NCBI GenBank assembly: GCA_963823845.1
Contig: CAWGND010000008.1
Coordinates: 248,001 to 312,000 of the forward strand
Source of the DNA: Alloacidobacterium sp963823845
Lineage (GTDB): Bacteria; Acidobacteriota; Terriglobia; Terriglobales; Acidobacteriaceae
Direction of reading: 5' to 3'
DNA length: 64,000 bases
Positions within the stretch are counted from its first letter, which is position 1; the number at the start of each line of letters is the position of its first letter. A model generated the notes under the pieces. It made no database searches and was not told where the DNA came from. It saw only the letters and a list, made by a program, of their open reading frames with translations. Of the stretch, positions 10,016 to 18,797 are shown piece after piece. The position numbers and the translations under genes were made by a program.

Positions 10016-10132
10016 TCTTTTAGCGCCCCTTGAGGACCTCGAACCTCGAGGTGGGCAAGTATAGCGGCGTCCTGAGTAGTGTTAGCCACGATGCTAAATC
10101 GTTGGCACAGCCAGGACAAGGAGAGAAACACA

Positions 10133-10762
10133 ATGAAGAAGTGGTTCATAGTAGCTGTTGCCATAATCAGTCTCTGGGTAACAGGAAGGAGCGCATTCGC
10201 ACAGGTTCAGGACATTGTTTTCGCCCTTGAACCTCAACCGAAATTTCTCAATTGTCTTGGGGTACCGGGTGGGCCTGCGCCTACCGCCGAAATACTCGTC
10301 CAGAGGGGTGAACAGAATGACATCCTCATTTTGCATGCCCAGCATCTGAAACCAAACCTTGGATTTGACCTGTTCACGATCCAGAACACGAATTTACTTC
10401 CCAACGGAGAAGTGGACCCGAACTTCAAGAACTTCGGATTGGCCTGGTATCAAACAGATGTCCAAGCTAATAGTGAGGGAAACGCCGAGAGTGTGATCAA
10501 GACGATTTTGCTGGATCAAATTTTCGGGTTCGATCCGGCCGCAAGTCTGGCACCAACCCACACATTCCACGTGGGGTTCTGGTTCAACAACCCGGAAGAC
10601 GCCGTAGCTTGCGGGTTTGATCCTACGAAACCAACGCCCTTTAACGGTGAGCAGCACGCGGGGCCGAACGCGATGATCTCGGTGCCGAATGCGACCACGA
10701 AGCTCGGGCCACTATGCACCGGTCCTCGCAAGCAAGGGTCGACGTTTGTATGCACCGAATAG
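10133..10762 (+). CDS. Secreted protein of unknown function
   Basis: 209 residues from ATG 10133, preceded by AAGGAGAG at good spacing. The upstream in-frame ATG at 10079 lacks a ribosome site. A signal peptide with cleavage after SAFA (MKKWFIVAVAIISLW...) is clear. The mature part has no repeats and no membrane segments. It has a conserved-looking pattern of paired aromatic and Asn residues (HTFHVGFWFNNPEDAVACGF) and four cysteines that could form disulfides. I do not recognise the family. Its divergent position next to the winged-helix/TPR regulator, with a palindrome in between, suggests it could be that regulator's target. Confidence 0.75.
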   Translation: MKKWFIVAVAIISLWVTGRSAFAQVQDIVFALEPQPKFLNCLGVPGGPAPTAEILVQRGEQNDILILHAQHLKPNLGFDLFTIQNTNLLPNGEVDPNFKNFGLAWYQTDVQANSEGNAESVIKTILLDQIFGFDPAASLAPTHTFHVGFWFNNPEDAVACGFDPTKPTPFNGEQHAGPNAMISVPNATTKLGPLCTGPRKQGSTFVCTE

Positions 10763-10938
10763 GGCTCGTTCTAGTAGTTCAAGCAAAGACGTTCGCGGAA
10801 CATGAAATGCGCGGATCGCGTGGCACGAGCCCCGCGATTCGCGCTCCCGACGCGCCGTGATTTTTCGTCAAAAATGGATGTTTCCGCGTAGTCCGACTCA
10901 CACAATGATGCCGGGGAATGGCGGAAGCTACCAGAGCC

Positions 10939-12921
10939 TCATTTTTCCGCCACGCTCAGGTTCTCACCCAACAGAAATTGCCGGACGAACATCACTGTGG
11001 CGTAGAAGAGAAAATCCTGATTTCTCTTCTTGGCATAACCGTGGCCTTCATCATTCGCCATCAGGAACCAGGTCGTGATGCCGTTGCCTTTCAGTTTGTC
11101 GAGCATCTGGCGGGACTCGCTCCAAGGAACACGCGGATCGTTTTTGCCGACCGCGGCAAAAACCGGTTTCTTGATCTTCTCAGAGTTGTTCAGGGGCGCA
11201 GTCTTTTCCAGGGATTCACGCATCTGGGGATCGCGCTCATCGCCGTATTCCACGCGTCGCAAGTCGCGGCGATAGGCCTCTGTGTGCTCCAGAAGAGTTA
11301 CCAGGTTCGACGGGCCGACGATGGGTAGCGAGCAGCAGATCTTGTCGTTGTATTCGTAAGCGACGGCCCACGTCATGTATCCGCCGTAACTACCGCCAGT
11401 GATCATGATCTTGTCGGCGTCGAGGTTGGGGCTTTGCTTGATCCAATCGAGAAGCGCGCCAATATCCTTGTGCGTGTCGGCGCGGTTCATCCCGTTGTCG
11501 AGCTTGAGGTAGGTCTTGCCGTAGCCGGTGGAACCGCGCACGTTGGGAAATACCAGGGCCACGCCCAGTTCGTTGAGATAGTAATTGTTTCTCCCCAAAA
11601 AGCCGGGACGGAACTGCCCTTCCGGACCGCCGTGGATGTTGACGATCACCGGACGCTTGCCGGGGAATTTCTTTGGATCAGGAGCGTAGAGGAAGCCGGA
11701 GATGGTCTTGCCGTCAAATGTCTGCCATTTGATGAGCTGCGGCGTGGCGAACGTGGCCGTGTTCAGGCCACCGGTCTCGCTGAATGTCCAGCGCTCAAGC
11801 TTGCCGGTGGGAACGTTGAGCGAATAAACGTCAGAAGGCGAGGTGGCGGAATTGAGCACGAAGCCCAGGTCCTGGTTGTTTTTGTGGAAGCGCAAACCAG
11901 ACACCAGTCCCGCAGGTATGCCAGGCACGGATTGAATCTTGCGCGTCGAGGTATCCATTAGATAGAGCTTGCTGAGACCGTCCTCGTTGGCGGCGAAGGC
12001 CAGGGTTTTGCCGTCGTCGCTGAGATCAAACTCATCGATGTCCCACTTGATGTCAGAGGTGAGGTAGGCGGGCTTCATCGTGGCGATGTCAAAATAGGCG
12101 AGCCGCTGGAACTCCGAATCGCGATCGGTGGTGGTGTAGAAGCCCTTGCCATCTTTGCTGAAGGTGCTCCCGCCGTAGAAGACTTCTTCCGTGCCGGCTT
12201 TCGGCGTCAGCAGCTTCTTCTCACCGCTGGCGACGTCCACCAACCAGAGATAAGTCTGATTGGCGGAGATCTCCTGCAGCACGAGAAGCTTCTGGTTGTC
12301 CGGAGACCAATCGGTCGCTTCCCAGCCGCCGCCTTCCAGCTGCAGCAACATGTGGTCAGTCTTTGGATTGGTAGCGTCCATGATCCATATGTCTGTGTCC
12401 TGACCCGTGCGGCGCGTGGAGCTGTAAGCGAAGCGATTGTCATTGTTAGCGAATGCTCCGCCGGAGTTGCGCGACTTGCCGTCGGTAAGAAGGCTCACAT
12501 TGCCGTCCGCCAGGTCATAGCGATAAAACTGGAACCACTCGCCTCCGCCTATGTCCTTCACGAAGGTAAAGTAGTTGCTTCTTTTGGGACCGTAGTGCGC
12601 TCCGGCTACTCGATCGGGGAAGAAAGTCAGCTGGGTGCGCGCCCCACCCGGCATCTTGACCATGTGGACCTGGGGCACGTCGGCGAAGCGGGTGATAATG
12701 AGCATTTCTCTACGCGAGCTATCCCAGTCGGCAAGTGAGGCGGCGCGCACTTCGCCGTACTGAAACGCCTTCTCGGCAATCGAGGCAGGTATTGGAGGGA
12801 TATTTTCCACCACCAGATTGTCTCCGGGGCGTATGACGTTGGCTTGCGCCGCAGGATTGTTCTGCGCCACTGCCGGCAGGCTCGATAACAGCAGGGCGAA
12901 GATTGCCAATAAGCGTTTCAT
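10939..12921 (-). CDS. S9-family prolyl oligopeptidase/acylaminoacyl-peptidase, secreted
   Basis: 660 residues with signal peptide MKRLLAIFALLLSSLPAVAQ. Residues about 60-390 are a beta-propeller made of WD40-like/TolB-like blades (SPDNQKLLVL, SKDGKGFYTT, SDDGKTLAFA). Residues about 400-650 are an alpha/beta hydrolase domain: oxyanion segment NIHGGPEGQ, nucleophile GGSYGGYM, Asp in GKNDPRVPW and His in DEGHGY. All three catalytic residues are present. S9 enzymes remove N-terminal acyl-amino acids or dipeptides, or cut short peptides. The signal peptide indicates periplasmic or extracellular peptide scavenging. Exact specificity cannot be read from sequence. It is a single gene and intact. Confidence 0.93.
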   Translation of the reverse strand: MKRLLAIFALLLSSLPAVAQNNPAAQANVIRPGDNLVVENIPPIPASIAEKAFQYGEVRAASLADWDSSRREMLIITRFADVPQVHMVKMPGGARTQLTFFPDRVAGAHYGPKRSNYFTFVKDIGGGEWFQFYRYDLADGNVSLLTDGKSRNSGGAFANNDNRFAYSSTRRTGQDTDIWIMDATNPKTDHMLLQLEGGGWEATDWSPDNQKLLVLQEISANQTYLWLVDVASGEKKLLTPKAGTEEVFYGGSTFSKDGKGFYTTTDRDSEFQRLAYFDIATMKPAYLTSDIKWDIDEFDLSDDGKTLAFAANEDGLSKLYLMDTSTRKIQSVPGIPAGLVSGLRFHKNNQDLGFVLNSATSPSDVYSLNVPTGKLERWTFSETGGLNTATFATPQLIKWQTFDGKTISGFLYAPDPKKFPGKRPVIVNIHGGPEGQFRPGFLGRNNYYLNELGVALVFPNVRGSTGYGKTYLKLDNGMNRADTHKDIGALLDWIKQSPNLDADKIMITGGSYGGYMTWAVAYEYNDKICCSLPIVGPSNLVTLLEHTEAYRRDLRRVEYGDERDPQMRESLEKTAPLNNSEKIKKPVFAAVGKNDPRVPWSESRQMLDKLKGNGITTWFLMANDEGHGYAKKRNQDFLFYATVMFVRQFLLGENLSVAEK

Positions 12922-13134
12922 CGAATGGGCCTCACTGAGCTGAAACTAGCCGCCATTCTATAACGGGCTGTTCGGGACACTTGATCATCATTCGTTCCGA
13001 GCAGACGACAGGGCGCTGTCCCTGTTTGTCTACTGTCACAGTTGGCAGTGGACCGCCCACAACGGGTTCAGTAGAATTCCTCTGCAGTACCTACTCTTCA
13101 CAGTCCCTCTCCATACAAACGAAGGAGTCTCACA

Positions 13135-13647
13135 ATGAAAAAGTCTTTACTGGCCGTATTGGCATTCAGCGGGGTGGTACTGTTCGGCCACCAGTCAGTG
13201 TCTGCACAGGCCTCGAGCACACAGGCAGGCGCAACCCAAAGTGCCCAGATCGACCAGGACATCGACCTTCTGCGCAAGGACATCCGGTCGCAGAAAAAGC
13301 AGCTCATCGCCGCGAACGTGCCCCTCACCGACGCCGAGGCGCAGAAGTTCTGGCCGGTCTACGACCAGTACACCGCCGAGCTCGTTGCCATCAACAATGA
13401 CAAATACCAGCTCATCAAGGAATACGCGCAGAACTACGACACCATGACTGAGGCCCAGGCCGACGACTGGACCCAGCGCCTCCTTAAGATGGATGCAAAT
13501 GTGGCGGGCCTTCGCCAGAAGTACTGGCCAAACTTCCGCAAGGTATTGCCGGCGAAGAAGGCAGCTCTCTATGAGCAGATCGAGCGCAGAGCGCAGATGC
13601 TGATCGATCTGCAGATCGCCGCCCAGATCCCGCTGCTCCAGCCTTAA
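13135..13647 (+). CDS. Small secreted helical protein, unknown function
   Basis: 170 residues, ATG 13135 after GAAGGAGTCTCACA, a strong ribosome site. The signal peptide is MKKSLLAVLAFSGVVLFGHQSVSAQA. The mature protein is predicted mostly helical and charged, with repeated basic/acidic heptads. Its recognisable segment is LTDAEAQKFWPVYDQYTAEL, where Phe-Trp-Pro-Val-Tyr recurs in many acidobacterial secreted proteins and is loosely reminiscent of Spy/CpxP-type periplasmic helices (LTxxQ). No cysteines and no membrane segments. Spy-like chaperone function is only a guess. It is followed by a strong terminator. Confidence 0.75.
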   Translation: MKKSLLAVLAFSGVVLFGHQSVSAQASSTQAGATQSAQIDQDIDLLRKDIRSQKKQLIAANVPLTDAEAQKFWPVYDQYTAELVAINNDKYQLIKEYAQNYDTMTEAQADDWTQRLLKMDANVAGLRQKYWPNFRKVLPAKKAALYEQIERRAQMLIDLQIAAQIPLLQP

Positions 13648-13681
13648 AACAGAAGCGGTCTATCGGGAAACCGATCAGTAC

Positions 13682-13722
13682 AAAAAAGAGGCCATCCTCA
13701 TCGAGAGGATGGCCTCTTTTTT
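13682..13722. terminator. Bidirectional intrinsic terminator between convergent genes
   Basis: An 18-bp perfect stem (AAAAAAGAGGCCATCCTC paired with GAGGATGGCCTCTTTTTT) with a 5-base loop at 13700-13704. It sits 35 bp past the secreted protein stop and 15 bp past the bamA stop, serving both. Confidence 0.95.
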
Positions 13723-13736
13723 CTTTCCTTCGGTGT

Positions 13737-16607
13737 TTAGAAGGTTGTGCTGACGGTCAGGCGGAAGGTCTTGTTGGGCTCGCGGAGCTCATAGAGCGAG
13801 CCGTAGAGCTGGGTTGCCTGTGCGAAGCTGTAGTCGCCAGCGCCACCGGCGGGGAACATGCTGCGCGTGATCAGGTTCTGGCCGTTGATGTCGTCATACA
13901 ACCGCAGCGGGTTATAGGCGTAGTAGATGCGGAAGGGCGCGTTGATGATCGGCATCATGACCGAGACCTGCGCGCCGAGCGACATGCGCGGAACATAGTT
14001 GGTTCCGGGGATCGGCCGGATGTAACGGTCGAACTGAACCGACTGCCCTCCGACGCAGGCGCCGTTGACATAGTTCGGGCAGCCATAGAGCGGGGCATTC
14101 AGCGAATCGAAGCCTTGCGGGCTCTGTTTGAGCTGGCCGATGTTCGTGGCCATGTTCATGCCGAAGTCGTCGAAAAACTCGAGGGCAGCGGTGCGGCCTA
14201 CTAGCGGGATACGGTACTCGATGTTGGCGGTGACCTGCGTGTTGCCGCCGATGGGGCCGATGCCGTAGACGGGAATCGGAACCTGCACGCACTGGTTGGT
14301 CTGCGGATTGGTGGGATCGCGCGGGACGCAGCTTCCGTCCGGATTGGTGAGGTTGAAGAGGACGCGCGTGGGCACGAATCCGTATGGCGTTGCCGTGCGG
14401 ATGTCGAAGCCGCGAAGGTCGGCCTCGCCGCCGGCATAGAAGCGGTTGAAAGGCGGCGCGACGTCGCCGCTGATGCCCTGAATGTAGTTGGCCTGGACAC
14501 GATAGCCGAGGACGTTGCGGCCTTCATTGTTAAAGCGGAACCACTTGATGGGGCGGAACTGCTTGTACTCGACCACCGGCTGAATGTAGCGGACGTTGCC
14601 CCAGAGGCCGGCAACCTGCATGGCGCTCGAGAAGGAAGATCCGGTGCGCGGCATGTAGCTGGAGTCCAGCTTGTTCCAGGAGTAAGTGAGGGAGATCATG
14701 CTGTTGACGATGCCATCCAGCGAGTTCCCGCCCTGGATGCCGCTGCGGAATGCGAGTGTCTGGAAGAGGTTTTGCGATGCGGCGCTGAACGTCGTTACTG
14801 AAGAACGATTGAGCGAGTACGTGATACCGACGCGCTTGAACGTATGGCGGATGGGGTACGCGCCGGATACAGTGAGTCCCGTGACGGACTGATTGTAGTT
14901 CTGTGTGAGCGAGGTGACGGCCGCGGTGGTGTTGGCATCGGCGCCAGTCAGGTTGTAGGACTTGGCCGAGTTGTAATCGTACTTGCTGGAATAGATCTGG
15001 AGGCCGAGGCTGATGGGCTTGTTGCGAAGGTACGGCTCGTTGAAACCGAAGAGCAGATTGCGCGAGACGTTGCCGGTGCTGGCCTGCACACTGAGGGTTT
15101 CGCCAAGTCCGAGGAAGTTGTTGGTCTGATAGTTCAGGCCGAGGAAGGCACCGGACAGCCCGCTGACGCCGCCGTTCAGGCCGATAGAGTTCTTGCCCTT
15201 TTCCGTGACCTTGAGGAGCAAGTCGACGGTTCCGGCTTCCGGGTTGGAGTGCGTCTCGGAATCCTGATCGACTTTCAGAGGGTTGAAGTAGTCAAGCTGG
15301 TTGAGGCGCAGAAGGCTCAGCTCCCAGAGGTGGCTGTTATAGACCTGGCCCTCTTCCAGCAGCAACTCGCGGCGGATGACGAAGTCGCGGGTGACGGTGT
15401 TGCCCTGGAACTCAATCCGCGAGACGTAGAACGGCTTGCCTTCTTCGAGATCGACGACAAAGGACACGGTCTTTTTTGCGTCATCAATTTGAGGCTCGGG
15501 GGATGCGGAGAAGTTGATATAGCCAAGCTGACCGTATGCCTTCTGAAGATTCTGCAGGCCCTTGCCGAAGGCGGTGAAGTTGAAATACTCGCCGTCCTTG
15601 AGCGGGAACTGCGCGCGCAGGGCGCGGAGGTTGGCGTCGGGAACGGCTTTGTTGCCCTTAAACGTGATGCTGCCGAGGCGGTAGCGATCGCCTTCGTCGA
15701 CGGGAATACGGATGTCGATGCGCTTGCCCTTGCGCGGACGGAAGGTGAGGATCGACAGACCACTCTCATTGCGAAGATGCGTGAGCGGCTCGCCGGTGGA
15801 GGCGCGGAAGTAGCCCTTATCCTGATAAGCGCGGCGTACCCTTTCGGCGTCTTCTTCAAGCTTGCTGGCGTCGTAGGTCTTGGCGAAGAGATTCTCGAAG
15901 ATGATGGAGTGCGGGATGCCGACCGGGCGCAGGTTCTTCATCGCGAGACGAAGCTCGCGTGAGCTGACGTGCTGGTTGCCGGTGAAGCTGATGTTGCCGA
16001 CCTTGACCTTGGGGCCTTCCTTGATGATGAAGTTCACCTGCACGGAGGCGGGCGGGATGGTCTTCACGTCGGCCTTAACGGTCGCAAACTGGTGGCCGTG
16101 CTCGGCGAGCAGTTCCTTGATGACGGTCTCAACTTTGGCGATGCGCGTGGGGTCGTACTGACTCTCAACCGAGAAGCCGACTTTTTCCTTCTTGAGGCGG
16201 TCGAGAACATCGGACTGCGTGACGGAGTTCAGGCCCTTGTAGTTGATTTCGCGGATCGTAGCTTTTTCACGAACGTAAACGTCGAGGATGATGCCTCCCT
16301 TGGGATTGTCTTCGCGCTCGATGCGGACGTCTTCGAAGTAGCCAGTGTTCCAGAGGGAGTTGAAGTCGCGTTCGACGGTCGTGGGGTCGAAGGGCTCGCC
16401 TTCATGGCTGAAGAGGCGGGCGACGATGGTTTCCTTGGGGATGCGGCGGTTGCCGATGACGCGAATCTGGGTAATCGTCTGTTGCTGTGCCCATGCCGAA
16501 AAGACGGTGAAGCAAAGAAGAACGAAGGCCAACGGCTTCAGCGTGCGGCGGAATTTGCGGCCCGCATTCTGGCTGGTTTTGGATGGAGAGCTTACGCTCT
16601 CTCGCAT
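13737..16607 (-). CDS. bamA: Outer-membrane protein assembly factor BamA (Omp85)
   Basis: 956 residues from ATG 16607. A longer frame from 16748 lacks a signal-like start. The signal region ends VFSAWAQ. Five POTRA domains occupy about residues 30-430: motifs ITQIRVIGNRRIP, IREINYKGLNSV, KVGNISFTGNQH, RLGSITFKGNKA and VSRIEFQGNTV begin them. The C-terminal 16-strand barrel includes the conserved RGFD (GGEADLRGFDIR) of lid loop 6 and ends with a terminal Phe (RLTVSTTF), the beta-signal. BamA inserts beta-barrel proteins into the outer membrane, including the Oar receptors encoded here. It is larger than E. coli BamA (about 810), mainly through a longer barrel with extra loops (for example the Cys-containing insert near TNPDGSC). 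Intact. Confidence 0.96.
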   Translation of the reverse strand: MRESVSSPSKTSQNAGRKFRRTLKPLAFVLLCFTVFSAWAQQQTITQIRVIGNRRIPKETIVARLFSHEGEPFDPTTVERDFNSLWNTGYFEDVRIEREDNPKGGIILDVYVREKATIREINYKGLNSVTQSDVLDRLKKEKVGFSVESQYDPTRIAKVETVIKELLAEHGHQFATVKADVKTIPPASVQVNFIIKEGPKVKVGNISFTGNQHVSSRELRLAMKNLRPVGIPHSIIFENLFAKTYDASKLEEDAERVRRAYQDKGYFRASTGEPLTHLRNESGLSILTFRPRKGKRIDIRIPVDEGDRYRLGSITFKGNKAVPDANLRALRAQFPLKDGEYFNFTAFGKGLQNLQKAYGQLGYINFSASPEPQIDDAKKTVSFVVDLEEGKPFYVSRIEFQGNTVTRDFVIRRELLLEEGQVYNSHLWELSLLRLNQLDYFNPLKVDQDSETHSNPEAGTVDLLLKVTEKGKNSIGLNGGVSGLSGAFLGLNYQTNNFLGLGETLSVQASTGNVSRNLLFGFNEPYLRNKPISLGLQIYSSKYDYNSAKSYNLTGADANTTAAVTSLTQNYNQSVTGLTVSGAYPIRHTFKRVGITYSLNRSSVTTFSAASQNLFQTLAFRSGIQGGNSLDGIVNSMISLTYSWNKLDSSYMPRTGSSFSSAMQVAGLWGNVRYIQPVVEYKQFRPIKWFRFNNEGRNVLGYRVQANYIQGISGDVAPPFNRFYAGGEADLRGFDIRTATPYGFVPTRVLFNLTNPDGSCVPRDPTNPQTNQCVQVPIPVYGIGPIGGNTQVTANIEYRIPLVGRTAALEFFDDFGMNMATNIGQLKQSPQGFDSLNAPLYGCPNYVNGACVGGQSVQFDRYIRPIPGTNYVPRMSLGAQVSVMMPIINAPFRIYYAYNPLRLYDDINGQNLITRSMFPAGGAGDYSFAQATQLYGSLYELREPNKTFRLTVSTTF

Positions 16608-16772
16608 GACGGGAAAAATAGGCACACCCTCACTGCAAAAAATCAGATGGAACTTGAGGAAAAGGCGATTATAAGTGACCGGAGGCGCAGTTCCCAACTC
16701 CGGAGTATCCTGGCGTCTGTTACCGGTCATCGGGGGATGCCAATCCACCCGCGGCGGCCGTAGCTCACGCCG

Positions 16773-16955
16773 CTAACTTTCCAGTTGTGCATCGATATCG
16801 AAACCCTCACCATTCCAGACGATTCTGAGAAGGTTTGGTTTGCAGCACACCTGACAATCCTCGACATAGGACTGTTTTCCGCCGGCTGACTCGTCAACCA
16901 CAGTTTCATTCCACTCCCCACAGCCAGCGCATTGGAAACCCGCAGCGAACGGCAT
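16773..16955 (-). CDS. CPXCG-type cysteine-rich small zinc-binding protein
   Basis: 60 residues from ATG 16955. Residues 6-45 match the CPXCG/Cys-rich family: FQCAGCGEWNE and a second pair in YVEDCQVCCKPN, which together supply four zinc ligands. In this family the first knuckle usually reads CPxCG, and here it is CAGCG. The acidic tail (WNGEGFDIDAQLES) is also typical. Function is unknown; probably a structural zinc ribbon. It lies upstream of bamA on the same strand, separated by 165 bp, so co-transcription is possible but unproven. Confidence 0.85.
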   Translation of the reverse strand: MPFAAGFQCAGCGEWNETVVDESAGGKQSYVEDCQVCCKPNLLRIVWNGEGFDIDAQLES

Positions 16956-17245
16956 CGATTGGTCCGCTTTTAGTCTATCGGAATGAAGGAGTTTTCGCTG
17001 CTTCGAGGGCGGCGGGGTGGGCAGAAAAGTTCTTCCGGGCCCCGGTTTACCTCAGAGGTTTCAGAAGAACTGTCGTTCCGGCCGAGCGCTGTGGAGCGGA
17101 GGAGCCGATGGTTTTCTTTGCTCTGGCATATATCTTTCGCTTCAGTGAAACAGGTAAGCAGTGTTCTCGCCAATGGTGGGACAATGCCTATGCGCGCAGG
17201 AGCGCTGCTCAGTCCAATACCTCGTCACATAGGGAGAATCAAATC
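16956..17245. other. Intergenic stretch between divergent genes
   Basis: 290 bases between the CPXCG gene and the EthD-domain gene. An open frame on + runs through but shows no family resemblance before 17246. It contains AGGGAG before the EthD gene start. No hairpin or repeat noticed. Confidence 0.4.
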
Positions 17246-17590
17246 ATGTTAAAGGTTCATATTCTTAGCCGGCGAAAATCTGACATGACGCATGAGCAAT
17301 ACGTGGACCACTGGCAAAACGTCCACGCTCCTCTTTTCGCAAGTCAACCCGATGTGAAGCGTTATGTGCGCCGTTATGTGCAGTGCTGGATTACAGGCGA
17401 CCAGCCGGCTGGACCGAATCCTGGCGACACGGATGGAATCGTCGAACTCTGGTTCGACGACATTGAGGGCTTCAATGCGTTCGGTAAGTCTCCGTCCTAC
17501 TTGAATGTCATCCAGCCGGATGAAGAGAGATTTACCGATCCGAAAAAATGCGATTACTTCTTTTCGGAGGAACGCACCATCATCGGGTGA
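17246..17590 (+). CDS. EthD-domain (ferredoxin-fold dimeric alpha-beta barrel) protein
   Basis: 114 residues from ATG 17246 with AGGGAG upstream. It starts MLKVHILSRRKSDMTHEQYV and has the EthD signature: DHWQNVHAPLFASQ near residue 20-35, then VELWFDDIEGFNAFGKSP. Family members are dimeric alpha/beta barrels found with oxidative degradation genes. The first member was needed for ethyl tert-butyl ether breakdown, but most have no assigned reaction. It neighbours the AraC/oxidoreductase cluster and converges with the AraC gene (14-bp gap). Family call is firm; role is inferred. Confidence 0.85.
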   Translation: MLKVHILSRRKSDMTHEQYVDHWQNVHAPLFASQPDVKRYVRRYVQCWITGDQPAGPNPGDTDGIVELWFDDIEGFNAFGKSPSYLNVIQPDEERFTDPKKCDYFFSEERTIIG

Positions 17591-17604
17591 AAATGGATCC
17601 GGCT

Positions 17605-18558
17605 TCAGCCTTCGACGGGATTGCCGGCGGTGTCGGCGAGTCGACGGGCTTTTATATCCCGCATCGGCGGCTGGCCGAAGAATCGGCTGTACTCGCGATT
17701 GAACTGGCTCGCGCTTTCATAGCCGACCTCGAAGGCGGCACTTGCGGCATCCAGACCCTCATTCAGCATGCGCTCTCTGGCGACATGCAATCGAAGCTGC
17801 TTTTGGTATTGCAGAGGGCTCATTGCGGTGAGAGAACGGAATTGATGGTGCAAGGTCGAGACGCCCATGCGCGCCATGGTCGCGAGTTCCTCCACGCGCA
17901 ACGGCTTGGCGTAGTTCATCCTGAGCCACTCTACCGCCCTGGCTGTGCGGTGGCTCTGCTCTCCAAGAGTGGCGATGGCGCGGAGATGCTTTCCCTGAGG
18001 ACTGCGAAGCAACCGGTAGATGATTTCTCTCTGGATCAACGCGCTGAGGAATGGGATGTCCTGGGGCGCATCCAGAAGGTCGACGAGGCGGGAGCATGCG
18101 TTCAGTAGTTCGAGTGAGGTGATACCGACGGCCATGCCGCGGGCTTCAGCCGATTCCTCGCGAAGATGAAACTCTTGCTGGCTCAGAATTTCCCGCACAG
18201 CGGGCATTTCGAGTTTGAGCAGCAAGCCCAGGATGGGTTCCTTTTCGGTTGCCGCGATCACCTGGCTGACAACGGGCAAATCGACAGAGGTCAGGAGGAA
18301 GTTCGAGCCGTCGCACATGTAGATCGTTTTGCCGACGTTGATCCGCTTCCGCCCCTGCACGAAGACAACCAGGCTGGGTTCGTATGCGGCCGAGGCGCAA
18401 GCGGTGGGTGCGGAGCGGCGGTAGAGGCTGAGACCTGATATTTCAGTGAGCGTGTCTCCTTCCGCAACGGCACGATCAGCAATCTTGCGGGACAGGTCAG
18501 TCCGCATCGCAACTACCCTTTGGTCTTCCTTCGCATCCTTGTGCTTCGCCACCTTCAC
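17605..18558 (-). CDS. AraC-family transcriptional regulator with AraC_N cupin domain
   Basis: 317 residues, GTG start at 18558 with AAGGAG nine bases upstream. An internal ATG at 18507 would remove 17 residues. Residues about 30-180 are the AraC_N ligand-binding cupin (EPSLVVFVQGRKRINVG...MCDGSNFLLTSVDLPV). Residues about 210-305 carry two helix-turn-helix motifs (RVEELATMARMGVSTLHHQF and AAFEVGYESASQFNREYSRFFG). Regulators of this subgroup usually sit beside aldo/keto reductase or alcohol dehydrogenase genes. Here it is divergent from both (18798-20932), and it most likely controls them. The inducer is unknown. Confidence 0.92.
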   Translation of the reverse strand: MKVAKHKDAKEDQRVVAMRTDLSRKIADRAVAEGDTLTEISGLSLYRRSAPTACASAAYEPSLVVFVQGRKRINVGKTIYMCDGSNFLLTSVDLPVVSQVIAATEKEPILGLLLKLEMPAVREILSQQEFHLREESAEARGMAVGITSLELLNACSRLVDLLDAPQDIPFLSALIQREIIYRLLRSPQGKHLRAIATLGEQSHRTARAVEWLRMNYAKPLRVEELATMARMGVSTLHHQFRSLTAMSPLQYQKQLRLHVARERMLNEGLDAASAAFEVGYESASQFNREYSRFFGQPPMRDIKARRLADTAGNPVEG

Positions 18559-18797
18559 CTGCTTCGCTCCTTCAAATCCAAGGTAGCGCTGAATCTAGGG
18601 CGGCGTGCACAAAAATGTATGCCTCGACAGGAATAGGCAATAAACAGGAAGGATCAGGATACCGGCCGAACGAGATTCTCTCGTACTCTTGGGATGGAAG
18701 ATGAGACGGGCAAGGCGTACAGTGTTCCCGATAGTACGCCGCGCCAATGTACGACGGCGCGACTCGCTGCAAACTCTAACCGAAGCCTGAGGAATCC

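Noticed and set aside
13008..13025. Short inverted repeat ACAGGG...CCCTGT before the secreted helical protein
   Set aside because: Only six-base arms, expected by chance in this length of sequence.
14844..15962. Long plus-strand open frame antisense to bamA
   Set aside because: It is a high-GC shadow of the bamA coding strand, with repetitive Val/Ala/Gly/Glu-rich composition and no ribosome site.
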